64,000 nt of DNA from Anagrus nilaparvatae (GCA_022575985.1 JAKSXM010000147.1:17518001-17582000); one strand, 5' to 3'; shown: positions 1 to 12,149, numbered from the stretch's first letter. Notes: generated by a model not told the origin, from the sequence alone. Program-made: numbers and translations.

Positions 1-527
1 GTTCTCATTGAATTTGAGGCCATTGAGGACCGCCAAAAGCTGAGAGATGCAGTGGACTCGGTAACGGGCCCTGAATCGAATGTTCGTGATCTGATCCAAT
101 GCTCAAGCTTGAAGTTCGAGACTTGGATGGAGTCACAAAGGAGCAGGAGATACAGGAGACCGTTGCCAAGGCTATTGGCATGGAAAATGGTGACCTACTT
201 GAAGTCATCATTTTCAAAAAGGGCAAAATCCAGTTGTGATGGGCGCCGAGTAGAGTGCGCCTTCGTGCAGACGTAAGGCGTTGCTACAAAAGTCTGGGCT
301 ATGGCCATAGCCAGTATGTCTGCAAAGGCCTAGACAGAAGTAAGGCGTGTCTCAAGTGCGGCGAAGATGGCCATAAGAGAACAGAGTGCAGCAAGGAAAA
401 GCCCGAGTGCTTCCTCTGCAAGACCAGAAAGGATAAGTGCTCCACGGAGCACTATCTTGGACAGGGAAACTGCCCCAGTTACCGGGAGGCTCTGGCTGTG
501 GCGAGAAACAGGTGTCATCGGAAATAA
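1..527 (+). pseudogene. LINE ORF1 C-terminal part (gag-like, zinc knuckles)
   Basis: This is the nucleic-acid-binding ORF1 protein of the LINE. Coding sequence starts upstream of the window (LIEFEAIEDR at the left edge) and changes frame near 107-120 and again near 240, so it is broken. The last frame (255-527) has a degenerate first knuckle CYKSLGYGHSQYVC, then a canonical CX2CX4HX4C knuckle CLKCGEDGHKRTEC, then CFLC. That layout is usual for R1, I and LOA ORF1 proteins, which package element RNA. The end of ORF1 overlaps the start of ORF2. Confidence 0.8.
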
Positions 528-2314
528 TTCAGGTTCTCCAAGGAAACATGAGACACGCCCGGGAAGCTGGTGCATTGTTGGATCAGATTGCTCGCGAAGA
601 GGATTCAAACATCCTCTTACTAAGCGAGTAATCTTACAACATGAACCACAAGTACTGGCTTTCCGATGACACCGGCTGCTGCGCCATATGGCTTCGAGGT
701 AGAGCCCAAACGTCCCTTACCCAAAAAGGGAAAGGAAATTGCCACGTTTGGGCCAAGTGTGGGGAGATAACTTATATAAGTTGTTATCTGTCCCCAAACG
801 ACAGCTCGCAAGAGCTGGCTACAAAATTGGCCAGCATCGAGAGCACGGTCCAAACGGCGACTGATGGCGTCATCCTTGGTGGAGACTTCAACGCCAGGGC
901 CTTGGAATGGGGCATGCCAACGACCAACCCCAGGGGACGAATGGTGCTCGAAATGGCCACTAGATGCAAACTAGTGGTCCAGAATAGAGGCAACAAGCCC
1001 ACCTACGAGAGGGCAGGGTGGGGTGCCTCTATCCCGGACATAACCTTCTCTACAGAAGCTGCGTCTGGGAAAAGAGGCGACTGGAGGGTGATGGATGATC
1101 AATACAATGGTAGTGATCACCATTACATCGCCTTCCGGGTATTGGAAGGGGCCTCACAACGTCCTCCGTACAGGAGGCGTCCTCTGGGCTGGAACTTCTC
1201 AAGGATGGACGAAGACAGATTCGAGGAGTATCTTCGAATCGAGTCAGCGTCCATCCCCGCTTGGCATGTAGGGGCTACAAGTCCCCACGAGGCTGAAATC
1301 TTAGTTAAGAAAGTAACGTCTCTATTACGTGGGGCTTGTGATGCCTCGATGCCTCGCCGCAGGCCCTGGAAAGGGAGAAAGTCAGTGTACTGGTGGAATC
1401 CCGAAATAGCTGAGCTCCGAAAGGAATGCCATAGGACGCGACGAAGGGCACAAAGAGCACGGGACAGACCTGAGGCTGCTTTGCTTTCGCAGGAACACAA
1501 GGACGCCAAACACCGGCTGGCCAAGGCCATCCGCCAAAGCAAGGCTCGATGTCTGCGTGCATTACGGGAAGATGTAAATAAGGATCCCTGGGGCCTAGGC
1601 TACAAAGTCGTAATGGGCAAGTTGAACCGGGGGTCTGACAACATGATAAACGCGGTGTCGACCGAACGGATCGTCAATGCTCTCTTCCCTGAAAGGCCCA
1701 TCCGGGAAAACCCAGTTGAGGTGATACCCAGGGAGGAAGTGCCGCTGTTCAGCACAGGCGAGATAGTCAAGGCCATAAAGGCCATGAAAAATGGCAAGGC
1801 GCCGGGGCCGGATGGGATACCAGCGGAAGTGCTCAAAAGAGCGGTCAAAGTGGTCCCTGGTATCCTGTTAAGCATGTTCAATGCGTGTTTGGTGGCGGGA
1901 GTGTTTCCAAAGCAGTGGAAGGTGGCACGTCTCGTGCTCTTGAACAAGGGCAAGGGGGGAGCCCCGGACTCTCCATCGTCTTGCAGACCTTTGTGTATGT
2001 TAAATACTATTGGTAAGGTGATGGAGAGCATGCTCCGGGCAAGGCTCAGAAAGGCAATAGAGGAGGGCGGTGGTCTCTCCGAGGAGCCGTATGGTTTTCG
2101 TGAAGGGCGTTTCACGATAGACGCCATCCGGCGCGTCGTGGATACCGTAGAGGCTGAGAGAAAAAGGGGGCCTGCAAACTGCAGGGACGTCCTGCTGGTA
2201 ACGCTGGACGTCAAAAACGCTTTTAACTCGGCCAGGTGGGATGACATGATCCGGTCTCTCGAGTACGATTTCCAGATACGTAGGTACGTAGGCCCGCAAA
2301 CACTCCATGGCTGA
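437..2314 (+). pseudogene. LINE ORF2: endonuclease + truncated reverse transcriptase
   Basis: ORF2 of an R1/LOA-group LINE nicks the target and reverse-transcribes the element RNA. The reading frame is interrupted by one in-frame TAA at 629-631 and is open from 641 to 2314. The apurinic-like endonuclease shows GGDFNARALEWG and later GSDHHYIAF. The RT begins with KNGKAPGPDGIPAEVLK, followed by a CRPL..LNTIGKV block and motif A LLVTLDVKNAFNSARW. The protein then ends in RRYVGPQTLHG. No YxDD box is left, so the catalytic palm is incomplete and this copy cannot be active. The frame is much better kept than in the other LINE relics here, which suggests a fairly recent insertion. Confidence 0.9.
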
Positions 2315-2334
2315 TGTAAGATTCACATATTTCC

Positions 2335-2370
<36 letters not shown>

Positions 2371-2371
<1 letters not shown>

Positions 2372-2679
2372 AGATTGACAATAAAAAATTCCAGCATTTT
2401 ACGCAATAATTATATTGTGTAAGATTATGTTCAAAATTGACTAAGATAATATTTGTTTTAAATTTAATGTTTTGAAAGGAACAATTAAAAAAAGTTTTGA
2501 TATTTAATTTTTTGGCATTGGGTCTGAAAAATGCCAAGAAATTACAGTTTTCTTTGTCTATTTTATATGTACTATTTTGTATATAGTAAACAAGTCATAC
2601 CTTTTCAGTAATTATACTGTTATTTACTTGACTGACTATATATAAATAAAAGTATATATATATTTTGTGTTTTACCATC
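2371..2679 (+). repeat. Partial ~515-bp satellite unit (left remnant of the array)
   Basis: About 310 bp align closely to the second half of the units at 10507-12510 (shared ACAATAAAAAATTCCA, GGCATTGGGTCT and TGTGTTTTACCATC). It starts mid-unit directly after the LINE poly(A) and stops mid-unit at the LTR element, so two insertions cut the same array. It lacks the hammerhead-like segment, which would lie upstream. Confidence 0.9.
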
Positions 2680-2940
2680 TGAACAATATTGAAGTAATTT
2701 AGAGGTTAATTGGTGGAATATTGGAGTGGATGAAAGTGGATGTAAAATAACTGATACTGTGATTAATATGATGATAAGATGATTTATTAATACGTGTGTA
2801 CTGGTATACGGCTGAGTGCGTACTGTCGACAGACAGGTAGCGCTTGATATTACCTATCTCTTTCTAACATATACATTAAGGCGTGTATGCATTATTATAT
2901 TATAATAAAGACATATTTACAATAGTTACAATCCGCAACA
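2680..2940 (-). repeat. LTR (3' LTR of the minus-strand element)
   Basis: On the minus strand this reads TGTTGCGGATTGTAAC at the start and AATATTGTTCA at the end. It matches the LTR at 17202-17465 along most of its length, including the segment AAGAGATAGGTAATATCAAG. The preceding purine-rich stretch is the polypurine tract. Confidence 0.85.
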
Positions 2941-3957
2941 TTCTCCCGGCTTAATTTTTTATCAAGGTAAAAAATTGAAAAAGAATTTAAGAATCAAAAT
3001 ATTATTTACAAACAAATTTTTTTAAATAACATTATTATGTGTTTTAAAAAAAAAGTCTAATACCTGATTTAAATACATAATTATAGATTTGTATCTTCAC
3101 AATTTTAAGCAAAAGAGTATAATATTAATTTAAAGATATTTAAGTATTTTGTTTAAAAAATGAGTTCATATATATACAATGAGAATGAATACAATAATTT
3201 TAAAGAACATATAATATTGATTGATTTACATTAAGATTTACATTATTGATTTAAATCAAGATGATTATCAATAACTATCGCCATATAAAACGTTCCTAGC
3301 AATCAATAAGAGTACTTACGATTATCATTTGTGATTAACAAAACAAGTATAAATTTAAAAAATCATTTGAGGACTAAGTTTAAGAATTATAGTTTACAAC
3401 TGATCTCCTAACATAATTTAATTGTTTTTGAGAAACTCAGTCTAACCTTCTTAAACCAGAATTAAAAGTAATTTACCTCATTAACATGATTTGATTAATT
3501 TTAAGATTATTTTTACAATTTATCTCATCTATGTGATTATAAAACGTGGTTCAGGATTCCTCCCCACTTAATTTTACACACAGATGAAAAATTATTAATT
3601 AAATTATATATTGAGATAAAATTATAAAATTATAGTATAAAAACATTATAGCATGAATTATTATTGAATAAAGTTTTAGTATAAAAATTACCTAAGAGTA
3701 TTATTTAGGATTTAAGATTATGTGATTTTGAACTTGAGTAAATTTTGTCATGTTATATTAGTACATAGAATGCATTTCTATGATTGACATCCACCACTCT
3801 CCTATCTTTTTATAAGAATATGGATTAATGAGTTTTTGGTCGAGAAATGTCGGTGATTTTTTAAGAATTTACGTTAAGCATTTGCCACTCTCCTATCATT
3901 GATTAGAATACGGATTATTGAGTTTTATCGCAAAATGTTGAGAGAAAATATATAAAG
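2941..3957 (-). other. Interior of the LTR element, non-coding
   Basis: The segment is AT-rich without a credible frame. Much of it is also present, reoriented, at 16258-17201, which identifies it as internal sequence of the same family. It includes two copies of a block CCACTCTCCTATC...AGAATA.GGATTA (about 3795 and 3893, ~99 bp apart); a third copy lies across the palindrome at about 8523. Confidence 0.7.
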
Positions 3958-4914
3958 GCTATTGCCGGATAAATATAGTGATTTGGCCCCCCTCCCTAAT
4001 CTCAAAAAAATTATTTGCATCCGAAAAGTATTATAAAAACTAACCGAACGCCGTTGGAATTAGCTTCCTAGCCCATATTAGGCGCCCTTAAACCTTAAAA
4101 AACCTTAAAAATCGTGTTTTTTGCGTTTTTTTTTGTTTCTCCGCACTGTGTTGAGCTATTAATCTGAAAATTGCGTAGAAAAAAAGGGCACAGAGTGTAT
4201 TTTCAATCTTCATTGGTTTTAGACCTTTAAGACCATTTTAAGACCCCGAAAATTTATTTTTAATTTTCGAAAAATTGGTTTTTTGAGCATAAAAAAAAAT
4301 AACCAGCGTTAAATTTCTTCAAACTGACCTAAAAAGTTGAAAAAAAATATATTTTACTGATATCAGTCTTGTCCTAGAGGGGGAGCTCATCTCCACACCT
4401 TCAAAACTCAAAAAACGCGTTTTTTGCCTCTACACGATTAAAATGCAATAGAATTGGAAAATTTCGTTTTGGAACCTCCCTATATCTTTTTGAGCATCTA
4501 TTTATACATTTTATCTAAAATATATTTCATTAATTATTGTTTTTAGACCCTTATGACCACTCAAGACCACCTTAAGAGCCCAAAAATTGATTTTACATTT
4601 TCGAAAAATCAGTTTTTTTGAAATTAAAAAATTATACCTGCCTTTAATTCTTTCAAATTGGACTAAAAAGGCAAAGAAAATTATTTTTTAACGATATCAG
4701 TCCTGTCCTGGAGGGGGAGCTCATCCCCACCCCTTGAAAACTCAAAAAACGCGTTTCTTTGCCCCTACACGATTAACCCATTAATTCCTAAGAAGAAACT
4801 GCATTTGACAGAGCTGTAAAACCTATTCCATTTAGAGCATTTGACTCAAATTAGTAAAATAAAACACACAAAAAATTTCAAAATGGCGGATATTTATAAA
4901 TAGCGGACTAATAT

Positions 4915-5422
4915 TGTTGCGGCCAATAGCTATAAAATTATATTTTTCTATTTTTTCATGTTGAATATTCGCGGTAAATAATGTTTTACGTGATATTGTA
5001 ATTATTTGATTTATCGGCCCGCCGTTTTAGGGCCCCTTCTCTCACGTTAAACTTTCACCGGTTCTATAAAACTTATTCATGCTCTCATTCTGTGGTCGCG
5101 TCGGCGGTCGCGCTCGTAAGACAATTTTAGTCATGCACCGCCCAGCGTATTAAACATAAAGTTATCATAGAACTAAAAACAGTGCTTAAATTTAATTTAA
5201 TTAATTCAAATAAATTCATTTTTCTTTAATGCCAGCGATCATACGCTGATCAATAACTATATTTATACAGTCCACTAATCTAACATTTAATTATTTGTAT
5301 ATAATACATTCAATAAGTGCGTTTTAATAATTATTTTATTATTTTAATCACGTGTGAATTTATTTATAAACCCAAACCAATTTTCCTACAATTTCCCCAA
5401 ATATTTCCTCCAAAATATTACA
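4915..5422. mobile_element. Solo LTR (508 bp) inserted in the palindrome arm
   Basis: Starts TGTTGCGGCC, ends ATTACA, and is flanked by 5-bp duplications AATAT (4910-4914 and 5423-5427). The other arm has the uninterrupted sequence (GGACTAATATGGTGG on the reverse strand), which serves as an empty site. A single terminal repeat without internal sequence points to LTR-LTR recombination. Orientation is not decided. Confidence 0.85.
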
Positions 5423-6070
5423 AATATGGTGGTCAGAAAACATTAAATTTTGATATCTTTTGATAAAAATTTGTGTGAATGGTATTTTTTTGGGTGCTAA
5501 TTACAAATATATAGTTATTTATCAAAAATTTTTAAATGGCGGAACCAATATGGCAGTTGCAAAACTCAAAATTTCGAGATTTTTGACGATTTTAAGCCTG
5601 AGCAGAAACTGTAAGTTATATAACCATAAAACCGGTTTCAGTTAGGGCATTTAAACATTTTATGTGAAAATATAAATTTTTTTCGAAAAAAATTCAAAAT
5701 GGTAGATAAAGATGGCGGACACGCCAAACTAAATTTCGTTATTTTTTGGTCAAAATTTGTGTACAGGGTATTTTTTGGATGCTCATTACGAAGGTCTATC
5801 TATTTTTCAAAAACTCAAAATGGCGGATCTAATGTGAACGATTTTGAGCCTGAGAAGAAACTGTAAATAGTATAAAGCGTAAAACCGGTATTATTTAGGG
5901 CATTTAAACATGTTATATGAAAAAATGAAAATTATTTATTAAAATTCAAAATGGCCGATCAATATAGCGGACACAGAAGAAACTTACAGTTTCTTCTTAG
6001 TCTCGCCATTTTGAGTTTTTGAAAAATAGATAGATAAATAAATATTTTTTCACATTACATGTTTAGATGC

Positions 6071-6984
6071 TTACTTACGCTTATATTAATGATGTAAAAC
6101 AACACTTACCATCTAACGTACGACACATACTTTATGCAGACGACTTACAAGTCTACTGTCAAGTATCACCTGAAAAAGTACTTGAGGCCATTGCTTTATT
6201 ATCAAAAACTGCTTGCAACATCTCTGCTTGGGCTGAAAGTATCTCCCTTCGGCTCAATCATGGAAAAACGAAAGCTATTTATTTTGGCACGCGAACCTTT
6301 GTCAATCGTTTAAACAGCTTAAATTTGTCGGGAATAGACTTAGGAAATGGCATCATTACTCCTTTTGTAGATGAGGTGATAAGTCTAGGAGTAATACTTG
6401 ACAGCAGACTCAACTGGAACAGTCACGTTACAACTATTGAAAAAAAAGTAAATCGCGTTCTATATACTCTACAATTCATCAGACATTGTACTACAGAAAC
6501 ATTACGTACAAGACTGGTACAGGCATTAATTATACCTCATTTTGATTATTGCTCAGTTGTTTACTTGAATGCATGCAATACACTAAAAGCAAGGTTACAA
6601 AGACTATGCAATTCTGGACTGAGGTATATTTATGGCATACGCAAAGACGAGTACATAACCCCTTTTAGACGCAAGTTAGGATGGTTATGCACTGACTCAC
6701 GCAGGCATTACTTTTTGGCCATAATCATTTACTAAATCCTACGGTTACATCAGCCCTTATACTTGAGAGAATCTTTCATCAAGTATACTCCTAAAGAAAA
6801 TGCAAGGGGTGGTTTGCGCTCAAAGGAAATCACCATACCTAACACGAAAAACTGTGGTACTAACACCTTTCGGTACAAAGGGGCCAGGCTTTGGAACTCC
6901 CTACCAGCAGAAATTAGGTTTCTTCCATCTCTTAATTCATTTAAAGCTGCTGTATATAAATATCTTTTTACACTTGACCCTTAA
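6071..6984 (+). pseudogene. LINE ORF2 C-terminal half (RT palm/thumb and C-terminal domain)
   Basis: RT fragment beginning just before the catalytic box HILYADDLQVY, followed by RLNHGKTKAIYFG, a VISLGVILDSRLNW block (the usual LGV.LD motif), FDYCSVVYL and the C-terminal RLWNSLPAEIRFLPSLNSF motif. One in-frame stop at 6733-6735 interrupts it; the same frame continues to TAA at 6984. The start is set by 5' truncation; the ATG at 6067 lies in the target duplication. The YADD box is intact, but most of the protein is missing. Confidence 0.9.
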
Positions 6985-7057
6985 CATTAGTCTAAGAATG
7001 TCTTGTCACTTCTCGTTGCAAGACAAATTCCTATTATTCTATTTTATTTTAAAGCAT

Positions 7058-7093
<36 letters not shown>

Positions 7094-7324
7094 CAATATA
7101 AGACTGACTTTACCATGCATATGCAATTAATACTATTAAATCATATTTAGAACATAAGCATTTAGTATCTAATTTACTTTATTTTAATTTATTATTCAAA
7201 ATTTTAAATGTTATTACGTAAAAATTATTTATGTTGATTATCTATTATTTACTATATGATGTATATTTTATGACTGTATTTTTGTTCAATTGCAAAATAA
7301 AGAATATTTACATTTACATTTACA
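6071..7324 (+). mobile_element. 5'-truncated Jockey/CR1/Daphne-like LINE
   Basis: Flanked by a 9-bp target duplication TTTAGATGC (6062-6070 and 7325-7333). The 3' end is not a plain poly(A) but a short tandem tail of ACATTT units after AATAAAGAATATTT, as in CR1/L2-related LINEs. An oligo-T run lies at 7063-7090. The insertion site is in the right arm of the foldback element, and the left arm gives the unoccupied sequence. Confidence 0.9.
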
Positions 7325-8503
7325 TTTAGATGCCCTAAATGAAACCGGTTTTAAGGTCATATAACTTACAGTTTCTGCTCAGGCTCAAAATCGTCAAAAA
7401 TCTCGAAATATCGAGTTTTTCAACGACCATATTGGTTCCGCCATTTAAAAATTTTTGATAAATAACTATATATTCGTAATTAGCACCCAAAAAATACCAT
7501 TCACACAAATTTTTATCAAAAAGTATCAAAATTTAATTTTTTCTGACCACCATATTAGTCCGCCATTTATAAATGTCCGCCAATTTTTTTTGAGTTTTAT
7601 TTTACTAATTTGAGTCAAATTCTCTAAATGGAATAGGTTTTACAGCTCTGTCAAATGCAGTTTCTTCTTAGGAATTAATGGGTTAATCGTGTAGGGGCAA
7701 AGAAACGCGTTTTTTGAGTTTTCAAGGGGTGGGGATGAGCTCCCCCTCCAGGACAGGACTGATATCGTTAAAAAATAATTTTCTTTGCCTTTTTAGTCCA
7801 ATTTGAAAGAATTAAAGGCAGGTATAATTTTTTAATTTCAAAAAAACTGATTTTTCGAAAATGTAAAATCAATTTTTGGGCTCTTAGGGTGGTCTTGAGT
7901 GGTCATAAGGGTCTAAAAACAATAATTAATGAAATATATTTTAGATAAAATGTATAAATAGATGCTCAAAAAGATTTAGGGAGGTTCCAAAACGAATTTT
8001 TCCAATTCTATTGCATTTTAATCGTGTAGAGGCAAAAAAATGCGTTTTTTGAGTTTTGAAGGTGTGGAGATGAGCTCCCCCTCTAGGACAAGACTGATAT
8101 CAGTAAAATAAACTTTTTTTCAACTTTTAGGTCAGTTTGAAGAAATTTAACGCTGGTTATTTTTTTTTATGCTCAAAAAACCAATTTTTCGAAAATTAAA
8201 AACAAATTTTCGGGGTCTTAAAATGGTCTTAAAGGTCTAAAACCAATGAAGATTGAAAATACACTCTGTGCCCTTTTTTTCTACGCAACTTTCAGATTAA
8301 TAGCTTAACACAGTGCGGAGAAACAAAAAAAAAAACGCAAAAAACACGATTTTTAAAGTTTTTTAAGGTTTAAGGGCGCCTAATATGGGCTAGGAAGCTA
8401 ATTCCAACGGCGATCGGTTAGTTTTTATAATATTTTTCGGATGCAAATAATTTTTTTGAGATTCGGGAGGGGGGCCAAATCACTATATTTATCCGGCAAT
8501 AGC

Positions 8504-10459
8504 TTTTACAAATTTTGACATCTACCACTCTCCTATCTTGAACAGAATACGGATTATTAAGATTTGTAAGAAATGTCATTATAAGTAAATGTAATTATAA
8601 GACAAGAAATTATCGTAATGAATTATCAATATAATTAATGAATTTAGATAATTTATGACAAAATTTACTAAGTTTTTAAAATTTTTATAGAAAATTTAAG
8701 AATATTTAATTATATTATAAATATCAAAATTTGAATAAGAAAGTTAAGCCTTGCCTCCCGAGAAGAATGATATACGTTATAGATTTTATAATCGAGCATT
8801 ACGACTTATATTTGAGTAAATGATTAAAAAGTATATAATAAAAATCCAGCATATTTTAAACATAGTCCTCATGACAAAGAAAATTATATCTTGATTGATG
8901 AGATCTGCAAATGATGTCCAGGTACTCCCACTGATTGACAAGTCAGCCCGAACAGCTACAGCTTATGATAGACCTCTTGATGTCGACCATTTAATGTACA
9001 GACCTAGGTAACATCAAGTTAATTAGAAATATGATCAAGACATAAATAACATATAATTAAAATTTTAAGAATATTGTAAAGACAAATGTAAGAGATAGAG
9101 TTTCTTTTTTTTTATAATACTACTTTAAATTTTTATTTTAATTTGTTAGAACTTAAAATAGTATTTTAAATAATAAAATTAAAATTGTAACTTTAAAATA
9201 TTAATTTAGAACAAAATAAATATTATGTTTTAATCACCGAAAGAAATCAAGAGTAGAAGTGCATTGATTGCTGTATAAAAATAAGGTACTAGTAAGAGTA
9301 CGATCTGATTTCTTCGAATGATTTTTAGCGTAGAATAGAAATTTGAACATCTCTATCTTTTTCTACATAGAATTTCGAACATCTCTATCTCTTTTTAACA
9401 TATAGTATATATTAGTATTGTATGATACAGAAGTTTGAATTTCTTAATTTTATCATACGTGAAGTTGAATTTTAATTATTGGTTTAACTTTATATTAATT
9501 ATTATTATAAAATAAATTTTGAATTTATTTATTAGAAAAAATTTAAGAAATTAAAAGAATAAAATATTACAAAAAGTGTACTGAAAAAAGAGCTTAATTA
9601 TTTTTGTATTATTATTATTATAAAAGAAAATAATTAAAAATAATTAAATAAATTATAATAAAAGAAAAACGTAACTTAAGTTTATAAGAGACACCAGCAG
9701 TAGACAAATATTTAGCCACGCTGCAGACAATGAAAATGATTGGAGCAGACGCTTCGGGCCCAGTGCGCCGTCGCGTATGTACTTGTAGTCGTGATGTAGA
9801 TGCCCCGAAGAGAATATATGATGACGTGATACTAGTTACTGCATGATGTCGTCGTTGATATGAGTAAGTGAGAGCGAAGAGAGAGAGAGAGAGAAAAAAC
9901 TTGAATGCGTGCTTCTGCTTCCCAAATATAAAAAATATGGCGGCAACTGGAGTTTGCTGTCGTCTACTTGAGAAAATGCGTTCGCATGGCGCTTATATTT
10001 CTGATAATATGTGTGTGAGAGAGAAACACGCTGGTATGAATATATTATGCCCCCTCTTCTTGATTTATGACTATTTTCTTTTTTTTTGTAATACACTTTT
10101 TGTTTTTTAATTTTTATAAATTTTTAAATAATTTATTCTTTAAAATATTATTTCTGCACTCATTAATTTTTTATTTGCTTTCAAATAATTAGCTTTATAT
10201 TTGCAAATATAATTGTATTTAATTTAGAACAGCACGTGTAAATCACTTTTTACAAATTTTGAAAAAACTGTTAATTGATATTTAATCACAGCACAATAAT
10301 ATCGATGAACGTCAGTATATTCTATTATTATCCACTTTAAATACACCTTAAATATCCAATATCCTTTTTCACTTGAAGAAAAAATTATAAAACCTCGTGG
10401 TGCTGATTTCTGAGTTTTTTAATTAATTTAATGATTAAATTAAAAAACTATTCTACATT
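8504..10459 (-). other. Interior of the LTR element, non-coding
   Basis: AT-rich sequence with no gene I can support. Near 8523 it has a third copy of the CCACTCTCCTATC block. A less AT-rich patch at about 9690-10050 includes an (AG)n run at 9871-9893 and reads as leader-like sequence close to the 5' LTR. Short open frames at 9836-10110 overlap on both strands and have no domain signal. Confidence 0.6.
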
Positions 10460-10506
10460 ATTATATTATAATAAAGACATATTTACAATAGTTACAATCC
10501 GCAACA
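10460..10506 (-). repeat. Remnant of the 5' LTR (47 bp)
   Basis: Matches the first 47 bases of the minus-strand LTR at 2680-2940 and stops at the target duplication CCATC. The rest of this LTR has been deleted or replaced by unrelated AT-rich sequence. Confidence 0.8.
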
Positions 10507-10607
10507 CCATCTTAACACTGATTAAGAACATAAACTGTAATTTCTCTCGAAAGTGAAATGGCTTACTAATGGTATATAAATGGGTTTTAAGAAATCTTTA
10601 ACACCTT

Positions 10608-10683
10608 TGGTTTATATAAGGAAGTATAGTAGTATACTTTACTAATGATGGATCGTACTACTATACAGAGCCGAAATAAACCA
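10608..10683 (+). ncRNA. Hammerhead-ribozyme-like segment, unit 1 (core mutated)
   Basis: Same layout as the segments in units 2-4, with stem III TGGTTTA/TAAACCA and GAAA at 10673-10676. The core reads CTAATGA (10642-10648) instead of CTGATGA. That changes the G which is invariant in active hammerheads, so this copy should be inactive. Confidence 0.4.
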
Positions 10684-11119
10684 TTTTAAATATTATGAAA
10701 TAATTTAGGTCAGTAATTAGACTGACAATAAAAAATTCCATCATTTTAAGCAACAATTATATTGTGTAAGATTATGTTCTATATTGACCAAATTAATATT
10801 TGTTTTAAATTTAGAGTTTTGAAAGTAACAATTAAAAAAAGTTTTCATATTTAATTTTTTGGCATTGGGTCTAAAAAATGCCAAGAAATTACAGTTTTGT
10901 TTGTCTATTTTATATGTACTATTTTGTATATAGTAAACTAGTCAAACCTTTTCAGTAATTAATCTGTTATTTACATGACTGACTATATATAAATAAATGT
11001 ATATATATATTTTGTGTTTTACCAACTTAACACTGATGAACCTAAACTGTAATTTCTCTCAAAAGTGAAATGGCGTACTAAAGGTATATAAATGGGTTTT
11101 AAGAAATCTTTAACATCTT

Positions 11120-11195
11120 TGGTTTATATAAAGAAGTATAGTAGTATACTTTACTGATGATGGCTCGTACTACTGTACAGACCCGAAATAAACCA
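11120..11195 (+). ncRNA. Hammerhead-ribozyme-like segment, unit 2
   Basis: Order seen: TGGTTTA, T-A (expected cleavage after this A), hairpin I with AGTAT/ATACT around loop AGTAGT, CTGATGA (11154-11160), hairpin II, GAAA (11185-11188), TAAACCA. TGGTTTA pairs perfectly with TAAACCA as stem III. Loop I AGTAGT is complementary to ACTACT in hairpin II, as a loop-loop contact would need. Weak point: hairpin II is imperfect and its closing base pair is not canonical. A self-cleaving RNA is inferred, not shown. Confidence 0.5.
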
Positions 11196-11631
11196 TTTTA
11201 AATATTATGAAATAATTTAGGTGACTAATTAGACCGACAATAAAAAATTCCATCTTTTTAAGCAATAATTATATTGTATAAGATTATGTTCCATATTGAC
11301 CAAATTAATATTTGTTTTAAATTTAGAGTTTTGAAAGGAACAATTGAAAAAAGTTTTGATATTTAATTTTTTGGCATTGGGTCTAAAAAATGCCAAGAAA
11401 TTACAGTTTTGAATGTCTATTTTATATGTACTATTTTGTATATAGTAAACTAGTCATACCTCTTCAGTAATCAAACTCTTATTTACTTGACTGACTATAT
11501 ATAAATAAAAGTATATTTATATTTTGTGTTTTACCATCTTAACACTGATGAACATAAACTGTAATTTCTCTCAAAAGTGAAATGTCGTACTAAAGGTATA
11601 TAAATGGGTTTTAAGAAATCTTTAACATCTT

Positions 11632-11707
11632 TGGTTTATATAAAGAAGTATAGTAGTATACTTTACTGATGATGAATCGTACTACTATACAGAACCGAAA
11701 TAAACCA
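11632..11707 (+). ncRNA. Hammerhead-ribozyme-like segment, unit 3
   Basis: CTGATGA at 11666-11672, GAAA at 11697-11700, perfect stem III TGGTTTA/TAAACCA, and hairpin I identical to unit 2. Hairpin II has lost a G:C pair (GAATC against GAACC), which weakens it. Confidence 0.45.
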
Positions 11708-12149
11708 TTTTAAATATTATGAAATAATTCAGGTCAGTAATTAGACTGACAATAAAAAATTCCATCATTTTAAGCAATAATTATATTATGTAAGATTATT
11801 TTCTATATTGACCAAGTTAATATTTGTTTTAAATTTAGAGTTTTGAAAGGAACAGATAAAAAAAGTTTTCATATTTAATTTTTTGGCATCGGGTCTAAAA
11901 AATGCCAAGAATTTACAGTTTTGTTTGTCTATTTTATATGTACTATTTTGTATATAGTAAACTAGTCATACCTTTTCAGTAATTAAACTGTTATTTACTT
12001 GACTAACTATATATAAATAAAAGTATATATATGTATATATTTTGTGTTTTACCATCTTATCACTGATGAACATAAACTGTAATTTCTCTCGAAAGTGAAA
12101 TGGCGTAGTAATGGTATACAAATGGGTTTTAAGAAATCTTTAACATCTT

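Larger units (their letters stand above)
1..2370 (+). mobile_element. R1/LOA-type non-LTR retrotransposon, internally deleted, 5' end outside window
   Basis: The element carries the end of ORF1 (zinc knuckles), ORF2 (endonuclease plus the start of the reverse transcriptase), a short 3' UTR and a poly(A) tract at about 2338-2369. The last ~50 bp before the poly(A) (GGCCCGCAAACACTCC through TTTCCC) are the same as the 3' end of the minus-strand LINE at 51008-52165, so both belong to one family. ORF2 jumps from RT motif A straight to the C-terminal tail, so most of the RT and the C-terminal domain are deleted. The sequence right after the tail is mid-unit satellite, so the LINE landed in the tandem array. 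Confidence 0.9.
3958..8503. mobile_element. Palindromic (foldback) element with nested insertions
   Basis: Both ends carry the inverted sequence GCTATTGCCGGATAAATATA, and similarity continues inward through long arms with a centre near 5985 (AGAAGAAACT-TAC-AGTTTCTTCT). Left arm ~2.0 kb; right arm ~1.3 kb after removing the inserted LINE. Each arm holds two copies of a ~330-bp sub-repeat (for example around 4360-4440 and 4693-4775). I see no target duplication and no transposase. Short frames at 5460-5645 and 7335-7529 are the same sequence in the two arms and are not convincing genes. It lies inside the LTR element 2680-10506. Confidence 0.8.
2680..10506 (-). mobile_element. Non-coding LTR retroelement (LARD-like), minus strand, host of nested insertions
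   Basis: The element is bounded by a 5-bp target duplication CCATC (2675-2679 and 10507-10511). Joining the flanks gives the normal satellite sequence TTTACCATCTTAACACTG. On the minus strand it ends with a purine tract AAGCCGGGAGAA followed by a 261-bp LTR (2680-2940). The other LTR is reduced to 47 bp (10460-10506). I see no gag or pol frames, so it would depend on another element. About 4.5 kb of its length is a nested palindromic element. A related element lies at 16121-17465. It resembles Copia-type non-autonomous derivatives, but the superfamily is not proven. Confidence 0.85.

Noticed and set aside
5460..7529. Matching ORFs 5460-5645 (+) and 7335-7529 (-) as a conserved small protein
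   Set aside because: They are the same palindrome arm sequence read twice; no domain, and no sign of selection can be inferred from two arms.
3958..8503. A target duplication for the foldback element
   Set aside because: Flanks TATAAAG and TTTTACA do not match in any alignment tried; left undetermined.
9836..10110. Overlapping ORFs on both strands near the (AG)n run
   Set aside because: Low-complexity and no motif; lie in non-coding LTR-element sequence.
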